The notes under the pieces were generated by a model that worked only from the letters and a program-made list of their open reading frames with translations, was not told the DNA's origin and did not search any database. This document shows, in pieces, positions 1 to 11,690 of a stretch of 64,000 nt of DNA (positions are counted from its first letter, which is position 1; each line of letters begins with the position of its first letter). Origin of the DNA: Prochilodus magdalenae (lineage: Eukaryota > Chordata > Actinopteri > Characiformes > Prochilodontidae); the NCBI GenBank assembly GCA_024036415.1, contig JAMWET010003871.1, forward strand, positions 411,501 through 475,500, in the 5' to 3' direction. The position numbers and the translations under genes were made by a program.

Positions 1-85
1 CCAGTTTAGGATTTGACCTATATTCGATTTTGTTTGTAAGTGTGTCTTACTCCCAAAATTCCCACCAACTTGCTAGGTTTCCCCC

Positions 86-583
86 ATGACACGATACCAC
101 AGATACCTTGGTGTGCACCTGGACGAGAGGCTGGACTGGTCAGTAAACACTGACACAGTCTACAAGAAAGCACAGAGCAGACTGTACTTCCTCAGGAGGC
201 TGGGGTCCTTCAGGATCTGCCAGAAACTCCTCCTGATGTTCTACCAGTCTGTGGTAGCCAGCGTCCTCTTTTATGCTGTGGTGTGTTGGGGGGGCAGTAT
301 CAGCAAGAGGGATGCTGGACGACTCGACAGGCTGGTGAGGAAAGCTGGTTCTGTGCTGGGACTAGAGCTGGAGTCCTTAACACCACTGGCAGAGAGGAGA
401 GCCCTCAACAAGCTGCTGAACATCATGGACAATGTTCACCATCCTCTGCACACCACGATCATCAGGCAGAGGAGCTCATTCAGTGGCAGACTGCTGTCCC
501 AGTCCTGCTCCACAGACAGACTCAGGAAGTCTTTTGTCCCTCAGGCCATAAGACTGTTCAACTCCTCCCAGTACAGCAGATGA
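86..583 (+). pseudogene. C-terminal end of a LINE reverse transcriptase ORF (L2-like clade)
   Basis: A 165-codon open frame reads as the last part of a non-LTR retrotransposon ORF2, after the polymerase core. Visible hallmarks are YLGVHLDERLDWSVNTD, then KKAQSRLYFLRRLGSF, then ASVLFYAVVCWGG, and a tail with RQRSSFSGRLL and RKSFVPQAIRLFNSS. These blocks are typical of L2-like fish LINEs. The catalytic reverse-transcriptase motifs and the endonuclease are absent, so the copy is 5' truncated (coding similarity starts near 93) and cannot move by itself. The frame is undamaged over this stretch, which suggests a fairly young insertion. It lies in the same orientation as syngap1, in intron 2. The clade assignment is from memory; a related CR1-group clade is possible. 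Confidence 0.85.
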
Positions 584-1028
584 AAAAGTCTGTGACACTC
601 TTTCATTCCGGTCCCTCCAATGGACACACCCCCATCTCTGCACACACTCCCTCCTAAATGCCCTCCTAAATGCCCTACATCTATTTATATTGTATTATTC
701 TACTCCATTCTGTACTGTTTACACTTTTTGCACTGATAATTATTTATATTACTGCGTATTTGCACTGTCTGTATGGCTGAAAACAGCCATCTTCTTAATT
801 TGCTTAGCAAACGGTATACCATTACCTCCATCTATACTTTACACTTTACACAGACACTAAGGACTCTATTTTTATACCTTCATACTTTATATAGTATTGT
901 CTCTATTTGTACAAATCTATCTTGCTTCTGTTGTTACTTCTGTATAGTTTGTTTGTATACCTGCTACTGGATGCCTTGAATTTCCCTCTGGGATCAATAA
1001 AGTATCTATCTATCTATCTATCTATCTA
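90..1028 (+). mobile_element. 5'-truncated L2-like LINE with 3' UTR and TCTA tail
   Basis: The element consists of the truncated ORF end, a stop at 581-583 and a 3' UTR of about 400 bp. It ends in GGGATCAATAAAGTATC followed by a TCTA tetranucleotide run. The same terminal sequence recurs at 28812-28868, so it is a true element end and not a chance microsatellite. Truncation at the 5' side with an intact 3' end is the usual outcome of target-primed reverse transcription. Confidence 0.8.
1003..1028 (+). repeat. TCTA tetranucleotide tail
   Basis: About six TCTA units close the LINE at its 3' end. This is the element's own tail, not an independent microsatellite. Confidence 0.9.
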
Positions 1029-1059
1029 CCACAAGGCTGGGAGGGTCCACTGCGTCTTT

Positions 1060-1310
1060 TCATACTGCTGCTAACACGTCATTGGACAGTTCTGCATGCT
1101 CAGAGGAGAGCACTAATTGCCTATTCTGTTACATCCGCTATCAGATACCCATGTTGGCTAGCATCATACTGAGTGATGGAGAGACAAGGAAGGACATCCT
1201 GTCCACCTAGAGAGAGTGAGACCAATTATGCTGTCTTGGACTGTTAACAACAAAAGGCAGTGGCATTGCTCGAAATCAAACTCGCGACCTTGTTGCAGTT
1301 TTATGGTATA
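1060..1310. mobile_element. Degenerate SINE-like fragment (tentative)
   Basis: The block includes a CTGAGTGATGGAGAGACAAGG stretch in its middle, then a tract reading CCACCTAGAGAGAGTGAGACC, and it ends in ATCAAACTCGCGACCTTG, which resembles a degraded tRNA-type B box (GGTTCGAATCC class, reverse sense). This order of parts resembles tRNA-derived SINEs that I recall from fish genomes. A similar CTGAGTGATGGGAAGAGAGG piece is at 4700-4720. The copy is too decayed to name a family. Confidence 0.35.
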
Positions 1311-3265
1311 AATAATCAGCCAGTTTAGTAAGCTCTATGCGGAGTCTGGCATGGCCAGTTATGGTTTCAGAACAAGAATATGCATCTGGAGACCACTTTT
1401 TCAGCTTGATTGATTGATAGAGTCTAGTCCATGCTTTTCTAATACAAGCAAAACAAGCTATCTAGCTAACACCCCCTAATGTCACTGTTTTTCCCTTACA
1501 AGATCTGTGCATCTACTGCATTGCTGAGAATAATCCACTACCCAAGTAATGCTTGTTCTGTGGTGGTCCTGTGTTGGTCCTGACCATTAAAGAGGGCTAA
1601 TAGAGCATGCAGAGAACCTACAGTCTGAGAAGAACGACAGTCTGTAGTTATAGAACGACATATAGAGCTGATAAAACAAAGCAAGAGTGTAGATACAAGG
1701 ATGTGTACATAATGAAGGGCCTGTTGGTGTATGCATGATTTTTTTTTCTTTTTTTGATGGACTTTTCAGCAATTTTGATTTTTCGTCATACACGTGGGTT
1801 AACATTAGGTCTCGTTAATAGATCACACCCGACTTACCATTGCCTTTTCAGTCAGTCTTCAGTCAGTTTTAATTTATTTAAAATACGATCCATGTTGAAA
1901 GATAATGTTTGTTTATGTTTTTATATTGTTTACTGCTGTTGCAATTAATGTAAACTGTTGGGTTGATGTTCAGAATTCCTTTGTCTAATGTTAGTGCACA
2001 TCTGTTTGTGTGTTAAGGCAACCCAGGCCTATGTCTTTTGTATCATGCATTCAATTGGCTTGGCTTGTAAAGCAAATATACAGTGCTGTTGTCTTTGAGG
2101 CATGTTGCTTTAAATGTAAAACCAGCCACAGGCTTATTTAGCTGTAAAGAAACAGGAATTGGTATCAACCATTAAAAATAATAATTGCAATCCCTATCCG
2201 ATACATTTGAAAACAGATTTATGAACATCTGTAGATTTTCAAAGAAGCCTAAATATGAAAATTGTATATGCATCTGATTTTAATGCACAGTTGACAGCTC
2301 CTTCCCAGCTGGAGCACTATCCTCCAGAGTGTACTAAAACAGCAGCATTAACCTGTCAGCAAATGTGATGCTGATTTAAGCAGACAAGTCCTGACTCTTC
2401 TCGTTAGCTCTCGGGAGCTGGTCCTTGAGTAGCAGGTCTATGGGTCTAGGGCAAGCAACGAGACCCAGGCTGCTGGGCACAGTGCCGGTCAGACAGACCG
2501 GGCAGTGATCGATTAGCGCCCCGAACGGATTACACACCTGCCGATCCATCGCCCTCCCCACACACCCCCTTGCACAGCTGGGCCTGCTTAGACAGCACTG
2601 ACATATGGCAGTGCCCCCTGATGTGTTGCTGCTGCTGCTGTGCCAAGCCACATTTATAGAGCGTTATTTTCCCTCCACTTCACCACCACACTGCTGCTGT
2701 TTGTGTGGAAACACTGTAGCAGCGGCACGCTAGCAACATGGCGCTACTTGTACAGCCGGTAACAGCTCCACTGTGGAGTAGTTAAAAGGCAGAACAGTTG
2801 GAGTGAGCTCTTTCTGAGGTGAGCCAGAGATCAGAGAGTGGAGGTAGAGCAAACTTGTCCTGTTCTCTAGCTCTATCTCTCTCGTTCTCGCTCCACTGTC
2901 TTGTTCCATCCCCTGTCCCCTGACAAGGTTTCTGGCAGATAACATTGAGCTACGTAATTGCTATCAGGGCAACGCAGTACCCTGAGCCTGTTTCATTTTG
3001 GCCTCTAGTGGATCACAGGGTTCCATTTATCACAATGAAGTGCAGGTGTTCGTTTCAACATCACTCAACTACATGCATTCACATACACCGAATGTGTATG
3101 TAAAAGTGGTAGGGCACGTTCATATGATTCCTGGTATTGGCTCTATTCACAACCAGTAAATGTCACCATGAGCCAGTTTTTCATTTTTTTTCCAGTCAAC
3201 CATGTTACTTGCATTTACATATATCAAAATGTTGATCGCATTGATCCATTAGAGCATATTAATGT
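1311..3265. other. Intron 2, no gene seen; GC-richer block inside
   Basis: No exon-like or transposon-like structure is clear. A T-run lies at 1740-1756. Positions 2376-2700 are richer in GC and CpG than the surroundings and contain a short CTG run (2625-2640). That block has no splice-framed coding potential on either strand and could be a conserved non-coding element, which is inference only. Confidence 0.5.
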
Positions 3266-3755
3266 CACCTTTGTCAGACAAGGGGTGTACCTTGATACAA
3301 GTACCAGTGTAAATTAATTATTAGGAGCTGGTCCTTCAAAACTGATTTTTTTTTCTTCTTTATTGAGTCCCTAAATCATTTCATTCGGTCCTTCCAGGAT
3401 TTGTTCTAATCTCATGTGTTCACAATACCTAAATGGCATGCTCGGTGGTTGGGTCTCTACATAAGGGGTAGATCCCAATCTCTCATGTCAACTTTGTTTA
3501 AAACAGATGCCATCACAACAGACGAATACCACCTTTGTCAGACCTTGAAACAAGGACAGATAGATTTTTTAGGGACCATTCATCTTTGATTGATTCCAAA
3601 TGTAGTGACAGTAAGTCTTGTCATTCAATGTGTCCTTTTAGGATTTGTTCTAGTCTAGAATGTGTAACTGCGTTCACATATACCTACTGTCCTGGGTGGT
3701 GGGGTACCTACATAGGGGTAGACCCCAAATTCTCAATTAAGGTGGGTAGCATGTT
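3266..3755. repeat. Diverged tandem duplication, about 262 bp period
   Basis: Two copies start with CACCTTTGTCAGAC at about 3266 and 3528. Both then share, in the same order and spacing, AGGATTTGTTCTA (3398 and 3641), a GTGT...CACA.TACCTA stretch, GGTGG.TGGGT/GGGG, TACATA.GGGGTAGA (3459 and 3709) and a CCCAA.TCTC end. Small indels and substitutions separate them, so the duplication is old. I recognise no element ends. Confidence 0.7.
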
Positions 3756-6700
3756 TGTCAGGCACAGATTAAATCTCTGGGGGAAGTCTGAAACTGCCGG
3801 TAGGTTTATAATTCTTAAGAATTTAAAGGGCAGTTGACAAGTATAATTATAGTTAAAAGTCTGCCATTAAACACCAGTAGGTGGACATCTTCCCTTCGAT
3901 ATGTGGAGACTCTGTGAATGTTTGGACATCTGGGTCACAACATCTGCCTCAAGACCAGCACAGATGGCTTCGTCTGGATTGAGGTCTTACAGACTTACAT
4001 CAAAACATTTCTGATGCATAATGCAGCTTCTGGAGATTCTTCAGCTCAGTCATAAGGTGGCCATGTGGTCCAACTGTGCCATTTTATATAGGGTTTGAAA
4101 AAGCTTTTCATAGCTATTCATTCCCCCTTCTTTCTCTTGCTTGTCCTTCATCTCTTTTTCTTCTTCTTGTTATTTTCTTCTACTTCTTCTTCATCCTTGG
4201 CCACAAGGTGTTCAGCTACAGTGATTTGATTAAGAAAAATGTTTTAAATTGAGAAAATTGGAAAAAAATAAGGAGCACCATGAGATTGACCCCAAATACA
4301 GTACCTGAGAATGAGCAAGGAATACTTGGTGTGTGAAAATATAGTTCAGGCTGAATCTGAACAAATATTATGGCATTTCTCCATTTTAATAATGCACCTA
4401 TGCTCGATATATTTATACAACAAGCATGTAGTACTAACAGTTGAGTGAAGAGTGAATCTTCTCATTGCTAGTTTTTTTATGTTTACCTATGCTTTGAACT
4501 TCTTGATATTTACTGTTAGACTATTGGTCTATTACATAATATTTCTTTATGCAAGCACATAATCATGATAAATGATTAAAAGTTTTTTATTTTAGATAAT
4601 TTTGATTAATTTAGAAGTCTAAGATATAAGCATAAAAGTATGTATTGATGTCATTGTAAAAATAAACTATGTAGGTTACTACTAATACTACACATCAGCT
4701 GAGTGATGGGAAGAGAGGCAGGGCCATCTTACCCATACTACCCATTCTATTCATCCTGCAGTGGGACCGTTTGGTTCTTCCATTGTTACTCTGACTTCCA
4801 CTGTTAATCTTTTCGATTTAATGAGCTGTTTGATGGTATGATTTCAATTGGCACTGCAGCTAACAGTAACAATCTTTGTGTCACAACTGCTTTATGGTCC
4901 GTGGATTTATAGTCCGTTCTAGTCTGATTTATTACTTTCACCAAGTGTTGACCTTTTGGGGTGCCACAACCATCCATGTTCAGGTGTCCAAGAGAACATA
5001 ACTCGCTTAACTCTCTCTTGGTGAGTAGATGGCCAATGATTTCACTAGCTTGATGCTATGCAATGTGAGCGTTGCTTAAACGATGTTGTAGTTGAGTTGG
5101 CGATAATTGTTCCCCTCCGATGACTTTACATTAGTGGAAATTTGAGGTGATGCTTCACATGACTCAGAGGACGCATGTGCTTGCCTCCAGCCTAGCAATG
5201 TGTGTAGGGGTCCAAGGAATGATCAATGTAGTCGACAATAAGCGATAACCAAATCAACTGCCAGCAAATTGCTGATTAGTTGGGGACGTCTTTTAATGCA
5301 TTTGTGTCACGACCGTTTGTATGGACCCGTTTGTCTGCCTGTTAATGTTAAAACTAGCCATGTTATAAGCTGTAATGTTTTGTATTTTGAAACGCATTTA
5401 ACTTAATCAGTGATTTGTTAAAGGCATTGAATATACTAGAGAGCTGGAAAAGGGATAGTGGGACACTGCTGATATGGGGACATATTAAAAAATATTCTGG
5501 GGATGGGAATATACTTTATAGAGTTCCTTTGGGAACAGTAAATAATGTCTGTTGACACCACTATAGCAGTCTGAGTGCGATCTTCCACATAGTTTAATCC
5601 AAATCAGTCCCAGCTTTTGTACTGAGGTTTTTCTGAGGAATCTGTACATACAGAGGGGCAGCATTTATTTAGAAATAATTTTACCATGCATTTTAGACAG
5701 GGTTTTACAATCAAGGACAACAATACTGCCCGAATGTATTTTTTAAATGAAGTATTGCAGTTTAAAAGAGCACTGGAAGTTTATTCCTAGTGCTATCAAC
5801 CTTTTCGACTGTCAAAACGGTCATTAGTTGCAACCCTAATTGTGTACTGGTGGAGAGCTAGCTAAGGGTGGGAATTAGGGAAACATTAGTTAAAACGACC
5901 CACTTCTCAAAATAGACTCTCTCTTGCCAGTGCTTAAAGCGCTCCTTATTCTAGTTATTCACATGCTTGCATGTTTATCGGCCAGTGTCAGCAAATCATT
6001 AGATTACATTTTGAATTTCTACTGTCAGAAGTGATGCATCAGTGATGTTTACAACATAAATGTACTTAGATAAAGGTACAACTATTCACAAAGCTATTCA
6101 TTTTATCATGTGCAATAATAAAATTTCATATTGTAATAGCTTCGTGATACTACATATTATATATGTGTGTACTGTTATGTGTGTGTCTCTTTTTATATGG
6201 GCTGTCTGCAGCATTTAGGCATAAACAGGCTAAGATTTCATTTTGTACCTGCTCTTCAAAGGAAAACAAGTATCTCCAAAATGGCAACTTCACAGGAGAG
6301 GCCAAAACCTGATTTAACTTCAGTGTAAGTCAATGGAACCAGACTTTCTTCTAAGAGATTTTGGGCCATTTCTGTTGGTGTTGACAGTGAACTGAGCAGC
6401 ATTAGCAGCAGCTAGCTCTAAACAGTGTATACAGTAATAACACCTCTGAGGTAAATGTGAGGTAACTGGTCATGTGACTGTATTTGTAAACTACACTGTA
6501 GGTCAGAACCCGTTACTGTATTGTATACTGCACACAGGGGGCATATACAGTACACAGTACATACTACTGTAGTATGCAGTGTGCAGTATTGTAATGTGCC
6601 ATTTGAATAAAGCCACACAAAAAAAAAAAAGTAGAGTAAAACGTAGAACTTCTGGTACCATTAAGTGCATAGTCTCTTATATACGCCATTTTCTGCACAC

Positions 6701-7874
6701 CTATAGAACCTGCCTGAAGAGACTGTCTGTAGTGTTGATTATAGTTTGATACTCTACTACAGTAATACTGTAAATGATCCACTGTACTAATGCCAAGTAT
6801 AAATTATACAGATGCAGGGCTCAGAATTCTCTATCATTTCCAGTCAGACAGTAATTGGCTTTTTCCCTCTTCCTTTAGAAGCTGTGGCTTATCTCTTGGC
6901 CAACAGCATTTGTGTGACAGGATTATAGTTACTTGAAATTGCTGTGATGTTGCTTGTATTCAATGTGCCCAAACACAGATTATAGGATAATTAAATCTCA
7001 CATTATGCAAGATGACACCTCGTAAACAGACTTCTTACATTAAAAATATATACTGTCTGACTGAGGCCTCATGGTGGATGATTGCTAAAATAAAAAGAGA
7101 ATTGAGGTGATAAGAAAACACAGGTTGGGTTGTGCTCACAACTCATGAAGGATTTATAGTGTATAATGCATTTTTTATTGAGAGACCCATTTTGCAATTT
7201 CATTGCAAACAGCAATATATATGTTCACAGCCTGCTGAGTATCAGAGCATCAAACTGCAGTGCTTTGCCTTAAGTGAATAAAACCATCTTAATTACATTT
7301 TAGTGGACTGTGACCAGGGTTTGCTTTTTAAAAGAGTAGGAATAACAGACTCCCCCATGAGCCTGCAGAAAATGTCATTCGTCTGTCACCAAAATAAAAA
7401 CGTTTTGTACCATGCTGTGGGATTTTTTTTTTTTGGTCTGTTAATCATGTGTAATACATCAGCTTGGGTTTCTAGAACCTTCACATTACGTGGAGGTGCT
7501 TTAAAACTTTAGAAAGGTTTTTTACACTTGTACATCTGATTTACCAAGCTGGTTCTCTGAGGAACCTTCCGTTGAAAGGTTCCTTAGGGAAACAAATGTG
7601 TTTTTTTTTATGGCATTGCTCAAGTATACATGGCCAGTCAACTACCTCAACAGTTAAATTAATTACCTATATTTAGGTCTGGAAACTTCAAAAGCACAGA
7701 AGACTTGTGGTACAGAATGTGGTATAGAACATAGTTTTGTATGTTCTAATAGATTTCCCCTTTGTTAAATTGATATGTAATGCATCAACGTCACTTACTT
7801 TCTGACCTTATAGAAAATCATGTCTAGATCGTGCTTGCAAGCACTCAACTCTTACTCTTTAGTTAGCTTGAAAT

Positions 7875-7878
<4 letters not shown>
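3756..7878. other. Intron 2, mostly unrecognised sequence
   Basis: Short SINE-like scraps lie at 4692-4740 and 5105-5215; the second contains TGACTCAGAGGACGCATGTG. An imperfect inverted repeat rich in TACTGTA/GTGCAGTA lies at about 6510-6600. A poly-A run follows at 6619-6631. No open frame has exon-like boundaries with recognisable protein similarity. Confidence 0.45.

Positions 7879-7952
<74 letters not shown>
7879..7952. repeat. (AT)n followed by (GT)n microsatellite
   Basis: About 60 bp of uninterrupted AT dinucleotides (7879-7938) run into seven GT units. The tract abuts the inverted repeat at 7959-8059. Confidence 0.95.
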
Positions 7953-7958
7953 ATATAC

Positions 7959-8059
7959 TTGGAAGTAAACTTTTGATGTAGAGTTTGCAGTAACCTGCGA
8001 GTTTTAGAATGTCTATCAGACAGTTTACTGCAAACTCTACATTAAAAGTTTACTTCCAA
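7959..8059. repeat. Near-perfect 35 bp inverted repeat with 31 bp loop
   Basis: The left arm (7959-7993, starting TTGGAAGTAAACTTTT) and right arm (8025-8059, ending AAAAGTTTACTTCCAA) are reverse complements with a single mismatch (G against A, at the centre of the arm). The spacer is 31 bp. Flanks are AT-rich (TATATAC on the left, CATTATATA on the right). The most economical reading is a very small foldback MITE inserted in an AT target. A hairpin RNA precursor is a less likely alternative, because the arms are more perfect than usual for an animal miRNA. Confidence 0.85.
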
Positions 8060-10107
8060 CATTATATATTACTTCAGTTCAGCTCTACAGAAAAAAAGCA
8101 CTGAACAAATTGCAGTATACAGACTGATGCTGACTGCAATAGTATTGTCATAAGTGAAAGAAAAGCTACTTGTTTATAGCACTCTGTTTTGGTGTAAAGA
8201 CCTGTTGACTGACAGACAGCAGGCAACCTGCGCATTTGGCATGACCTTTCCTGCTCATGTTCTTATTTCTTGTCTTGCTAGCAAAGTGTGGGAGTAGTGT
8301 TTGGTGGCCAAACCTGTTTGTGGCATGCACAAGTAAACAGCAGCTTACGGGTCACTGGTCCAGGTACTGTAATGTTGGTACATGTAATACATTTTCCCCA
8401 TTTACTGTACCCCACATGCTAAAATCACAGCAGGCCTGTTTGCAAAGCACATGTGAATTATAGCTGCAGTGCTAGCTGCATCTGCTGTGCTAAGTGACTA
8501 GATGACAACAGAACCTGTCCAGGCTATCATGACATGTGTAATGTAATTCCCTCTATCCAGAAAGTTTCTCAATATTGTAAATGCTTTGTTTTTATATGTA
8601 AAGCATGTAAACTTACAAAGCCTGGCTGGGGCCTTTTTTTTTTTTTTGGATGAAAATAGAAATACACTTCATACTTCATGGTCATAAATTCCCACAGACA
8701 CATTCCGAAGTCTTGTGGAAAACTTTCCCAATAGAGTGGAGGCTGTTCTAATCCTAAAAGGGGCATCTCTATGTTAATACTCATTGTTTTGGATTGGGAT
8801 GTCCAACAAGCTTCTGTAGGAGTGACGGTCAGGTGTTCTTGGAGACAATTCAAAGATGATATGTTCCCAAACTTTTGCTTAGCAGTGGCATGATTAATTT
8901 ATAATGCGTCTACCGACTCCGTCTCGTGATCATGGTCAGTAAAACCCTCTGTGGTAACACAGCCTGCAGCGAGCGCAAGTGACAGGGAGCATTTGAAGCA
9001 CATTCCGTTGGGATTCTACGCTTGACCCGCTTCTGCCTGCCTCATTTATCACCTCTTTCCCTTCTCTCCATTCTCTTTAGCCTGATCCTATCTGCCTTAA
9101 GATAGCAGCCAGAACAGAGGAGCGCCACCCACATTGTTACATCGCCTCCTGGCAATTTGGAAGAGAAATCTGTGCTGCTTTATTTCCCCATTGTTTGTGC
9201 TATGGGAGGCTGAAGTGTGATGAATAAGTCGCGTTTCTCTCTCCCTCTCTCTCTCTCTCACTCTCTCTCTAAGGATGGGCTACGGCGTGCTCCTTTCCCT
9301 TGGGACTTAACCCCTTATGGAACCTTAAATAAACACCACATTACAAACACACACACACACACACACACACTTGCAATTATTTTCCTACTTTCCTAACAAA
9401 AACACACTCGTGTTACATTATTTTAAGGAATCCTTAGACCCTCTTGTGGGAGTTTGGTTTCTATTTGTGATCTGCAGATTCTTGACATGTTAACCCTTTA
9501 ACTTTTCCGGGTGGTTCCATTCCTTATTCTTTTAGCAGCGTTCCCTACTGAATAAATCTTAGAAGCTAAAGCATAAAAGTCCTTAACATGATAGTCTTTT
9601 GCAAAGCTGATCCTCTTACCCTTAATGTAGTTAATCAACCAAGACGTGCCTGACATCTGCATTTAAAATTCATCCAAATCCTAAACCTCATTACAAAATA
9701 TCAGCACAAGATTTTTGTATAGTCCCTGTTTCCTCTAAAATAAACTACTTAATAATGTGCATACATATTTGCAATCATATGTTTGAAGCATATGAAGCAT
9801 ATGAAGAAGCCCTGAAAACATTGTAAACATGCCCTGTGTATAAACAACCAGCTCAAAGACTAATCCAGTACTGTTCAGTACAAAGTGTACTGAATAACCA
9901 ACTGTAAAGCTGCAGCATAACAAAATAGACTGAGGGCTTCCCAGAGTGCAACATGCTATCTGAGGATTTCTTACATCTCAGGTGTCCCAGATTAGTTGTA
10001 AAACATCATGGTTTCCCACAGACTGAAATACAGAGTGCCACTGCTATAATTACACCTGTTTTATTTTATTTTATTTATTATTTTTTTTGCTTGAATCACT
10101 CGTTACA
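8060..10107. other. Intron 2 with short microsatellites
   Basis: A CT run lies at 9235-9270 and a CA run at 9347-9370. Positions 8890-9230 are a GC-richer, repeat-free block with several CpGs, a candidate conserved non-coding element by appearance only. A T-run (8632-8647) and a small GAAGCATAT tandem (9786-9806) are also present. No gene seen. Confidence 0.5.
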
Positions 10108-10235
10108 TTGACCAGCTTGTCAGCCTCAAAAACACAACATTTACTGGTTTTGTTGGCGATTAGCATAACAGTTTCCATTGTTGCTGACCATTAAAACCAG
10201 CATCTGGCAAAACTAAAACATTTGCTGGTCTCTAG
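10108..10235. repeat. Short palindromic fish repeat (CTGGTTTTGCTGG type)
   Basis: CCAGCTTGTCAGCCTCAAAA, then ACACAACATTTACTGGTTTT, then GACCATTAAAACCAGCATCTGGCAAAAC. CCAGC/GCTGG motifs sit on both sides of the centre, giving partial self-complementarity. A second copy of the same type is at 45503-45625. Looks like a small non-autonomous DNA element; I have no family name. Confidence 0.5.
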
Positions 10236-10631
10236 TGGGTTTTCTTGCAGCTGCCAGAAAAAGAAGAATTCTGAATTGAATTTTTGTCAACCATTTATTC
10301 GGGCTATAACTTGATGTGGTCTGAGGCTAGTGTGTGCTGATTTATGCATGCAGTGCTAATGCTAATTAGTGAGGTTTAAGTTTCCATTACTTGTTAGTTA
10401 CATTAGCCTCCTAGCTACTGTGCACAACCAGCGCAATTTTCGTACATTACATTTTGATAAAGAAAAACTAAAAAAAAATGAAGTTTGAGGACAGGGTTTA
10501 AGGTTTAAGGTTATGCATGTTATCTCTAATGTAGTAGTTGGGGTAGAAACTTACAGGGTCTCGTGTGACTCACCATGCAGCATTGGCTTAGTATCGGCAT
10601 GTATTGACCCTGTTGCTCTCCTCTCCCGCAG

Positions 10632-10737
10632 GTTCATCCTTTGTTGATGCGCGAGCGGCGCTCCGAGTCGCACAGGAACAAGCTGCTGCGACGAACGGTC
10701 AGCATGCCGGTGGAAGGGCGACACCATCCTGAGATGG
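10632..10737 (+). CDS. syngap1: syngap1 coding exon 3 (N-terminal basic segment of SynGAP)
   Basis: This 106 nt internal exon encodes [14 protein letters not shown] then [21 protein letters not shown], plus the first base of the next codon. As I recall human SYNGAP1, residues 64-99 read IHPLLIRDRRSESS then [22 protein letters not shown], a near-identical match of the same exon length. The acceptor is a pyrimidine tract ending CTCCTCTCCCGCAG and the donor is G|GTGAGTGAG. It enters in phase 0 and leaves in phase 1, as the next exon needs. SynGAP is a postsynaptic GTPase-activating protein for Ras and Rap. The upstream strand-like part of its PH domain should be in the exon before this one, which is not in the window. 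RRTVS is a basophilic kinase-type site (R-x-x-S). Paralogues dab2ip and rasal2/3 fit this segment less well. Fish may carry two syngap1 copies, and I cannot tell which this is. Confidence 0.93.
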
Positions 10738-10738
10738 G

Positions 10739-11619
10739 TGAGTGAGAGAGAGAGAGAGACATTGATTCACACTCGCACATGCATGGACCGTCGACACTCC
10801 CCTGCGCCTCACGCTTTTACACCTCTAACAAGAGTCCCCTGCGGCTGGCCAAACATGAGTAAGCTGCGTGGGGGTAGAAGTGTTGCCCGTTAGACTTATC
10901 TAAGACCGTTTTTTTTGTTGTTGTTTTTTTGGACTTTCCCTATTGTGGTAATGGAACAGTTTAGCAAAAATCTAATACATACAGTTTTTCCCAATCTAGT
11001 TCAAAAATATGCTGAAACAGTACTAGTAGTAGTTATCCTGAGGCCTGAATTTTACCTGTACTTCTTTGCATTTATATGGTCATGTAGCATGAGAAACCAC
11101 GTAAGTAGTGATTTGACTCACTGGGTCGGGAGCCACACCTATATTGACTTTGTTAAATAGATTGGGTGTCTACTAAACATAAGTGATTCACTATCAATAC
11201 TGACACGGTCGCTCTCAAATCACACACCAAATTCTCACTTTGTCCTTTATTAGGGCTCATATATATTTCATGCCCCCTTAGGTCCACTATTGATGTTGAT
11301 CTCATAATGTTACTGTTGTAGTTACTTTGCCTCTAAGTGTGATAATTTTAAAGTCTGTATATTATAAACATACTTTGTTTTGATTGGCTGCTCAGCATTA
11401 TGCTTTGTTTTAAAAGCAGTCCAGGCTGCACCACTTCTTATAACTTCGGTGCACATGAGCGGGGCTGAACCTCTGAAGGCAAAGAAAGAAAGAAACTGTT
11501 TTTGCTGTTTGTTTCCGTATGTGCACCGTATGAACTGGAGAACAATGTGTGAATGCTATTTCAAAAATTTTCAGCTTTACATTATATGGGCCCCTTTAAA
11601 GCAGGTAAGCATTTTGAAC
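10739..11619. other. Intron 3 proximal part, no gene seen
   Basis: A short GA run (10743-10759) follows the donor. A GTTGTTGTTTTTTTG stretch is at 10915-10930. No exon-like or element-like structure recognised. Confidence 0.5.
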
Positions 11620-11690
11620 AATCAATCAATGTTTATTTGTATAGCGCTGTTTACAACCAAAGCCTCAAAGCAGCTTCACAGATAATCAAT
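11620..11690. repeat. Widespread teleost short repeat (TTTATTTGTATAGCGC type)
   Basis: CAATCAATCAATGTTTATTTG, then TATAGCGCTGTTTACAA, then CTCAAAGCAGCTTCACAGA. This order matches a repeat I know to be very common in fish genomes. I cannot assign it to a class with confidence. Confidence 0.5.

Noticed and set aside
2636..2655. CTGTGCCAAGCCACATTTAT as part of a Tc1 relic, because 13540-13556 shares CTGTGCCAAGCCACATT
   Set aside because: Flanking sequence shows no further similarity, so probably coincidence.
1..10631. Search for the upstream exon (segment like GWNPRFCIISGNQLLMLDE)
   Set aside because: No such coding stretch was found on the plus strand, so intron 2 extends beyond the window.
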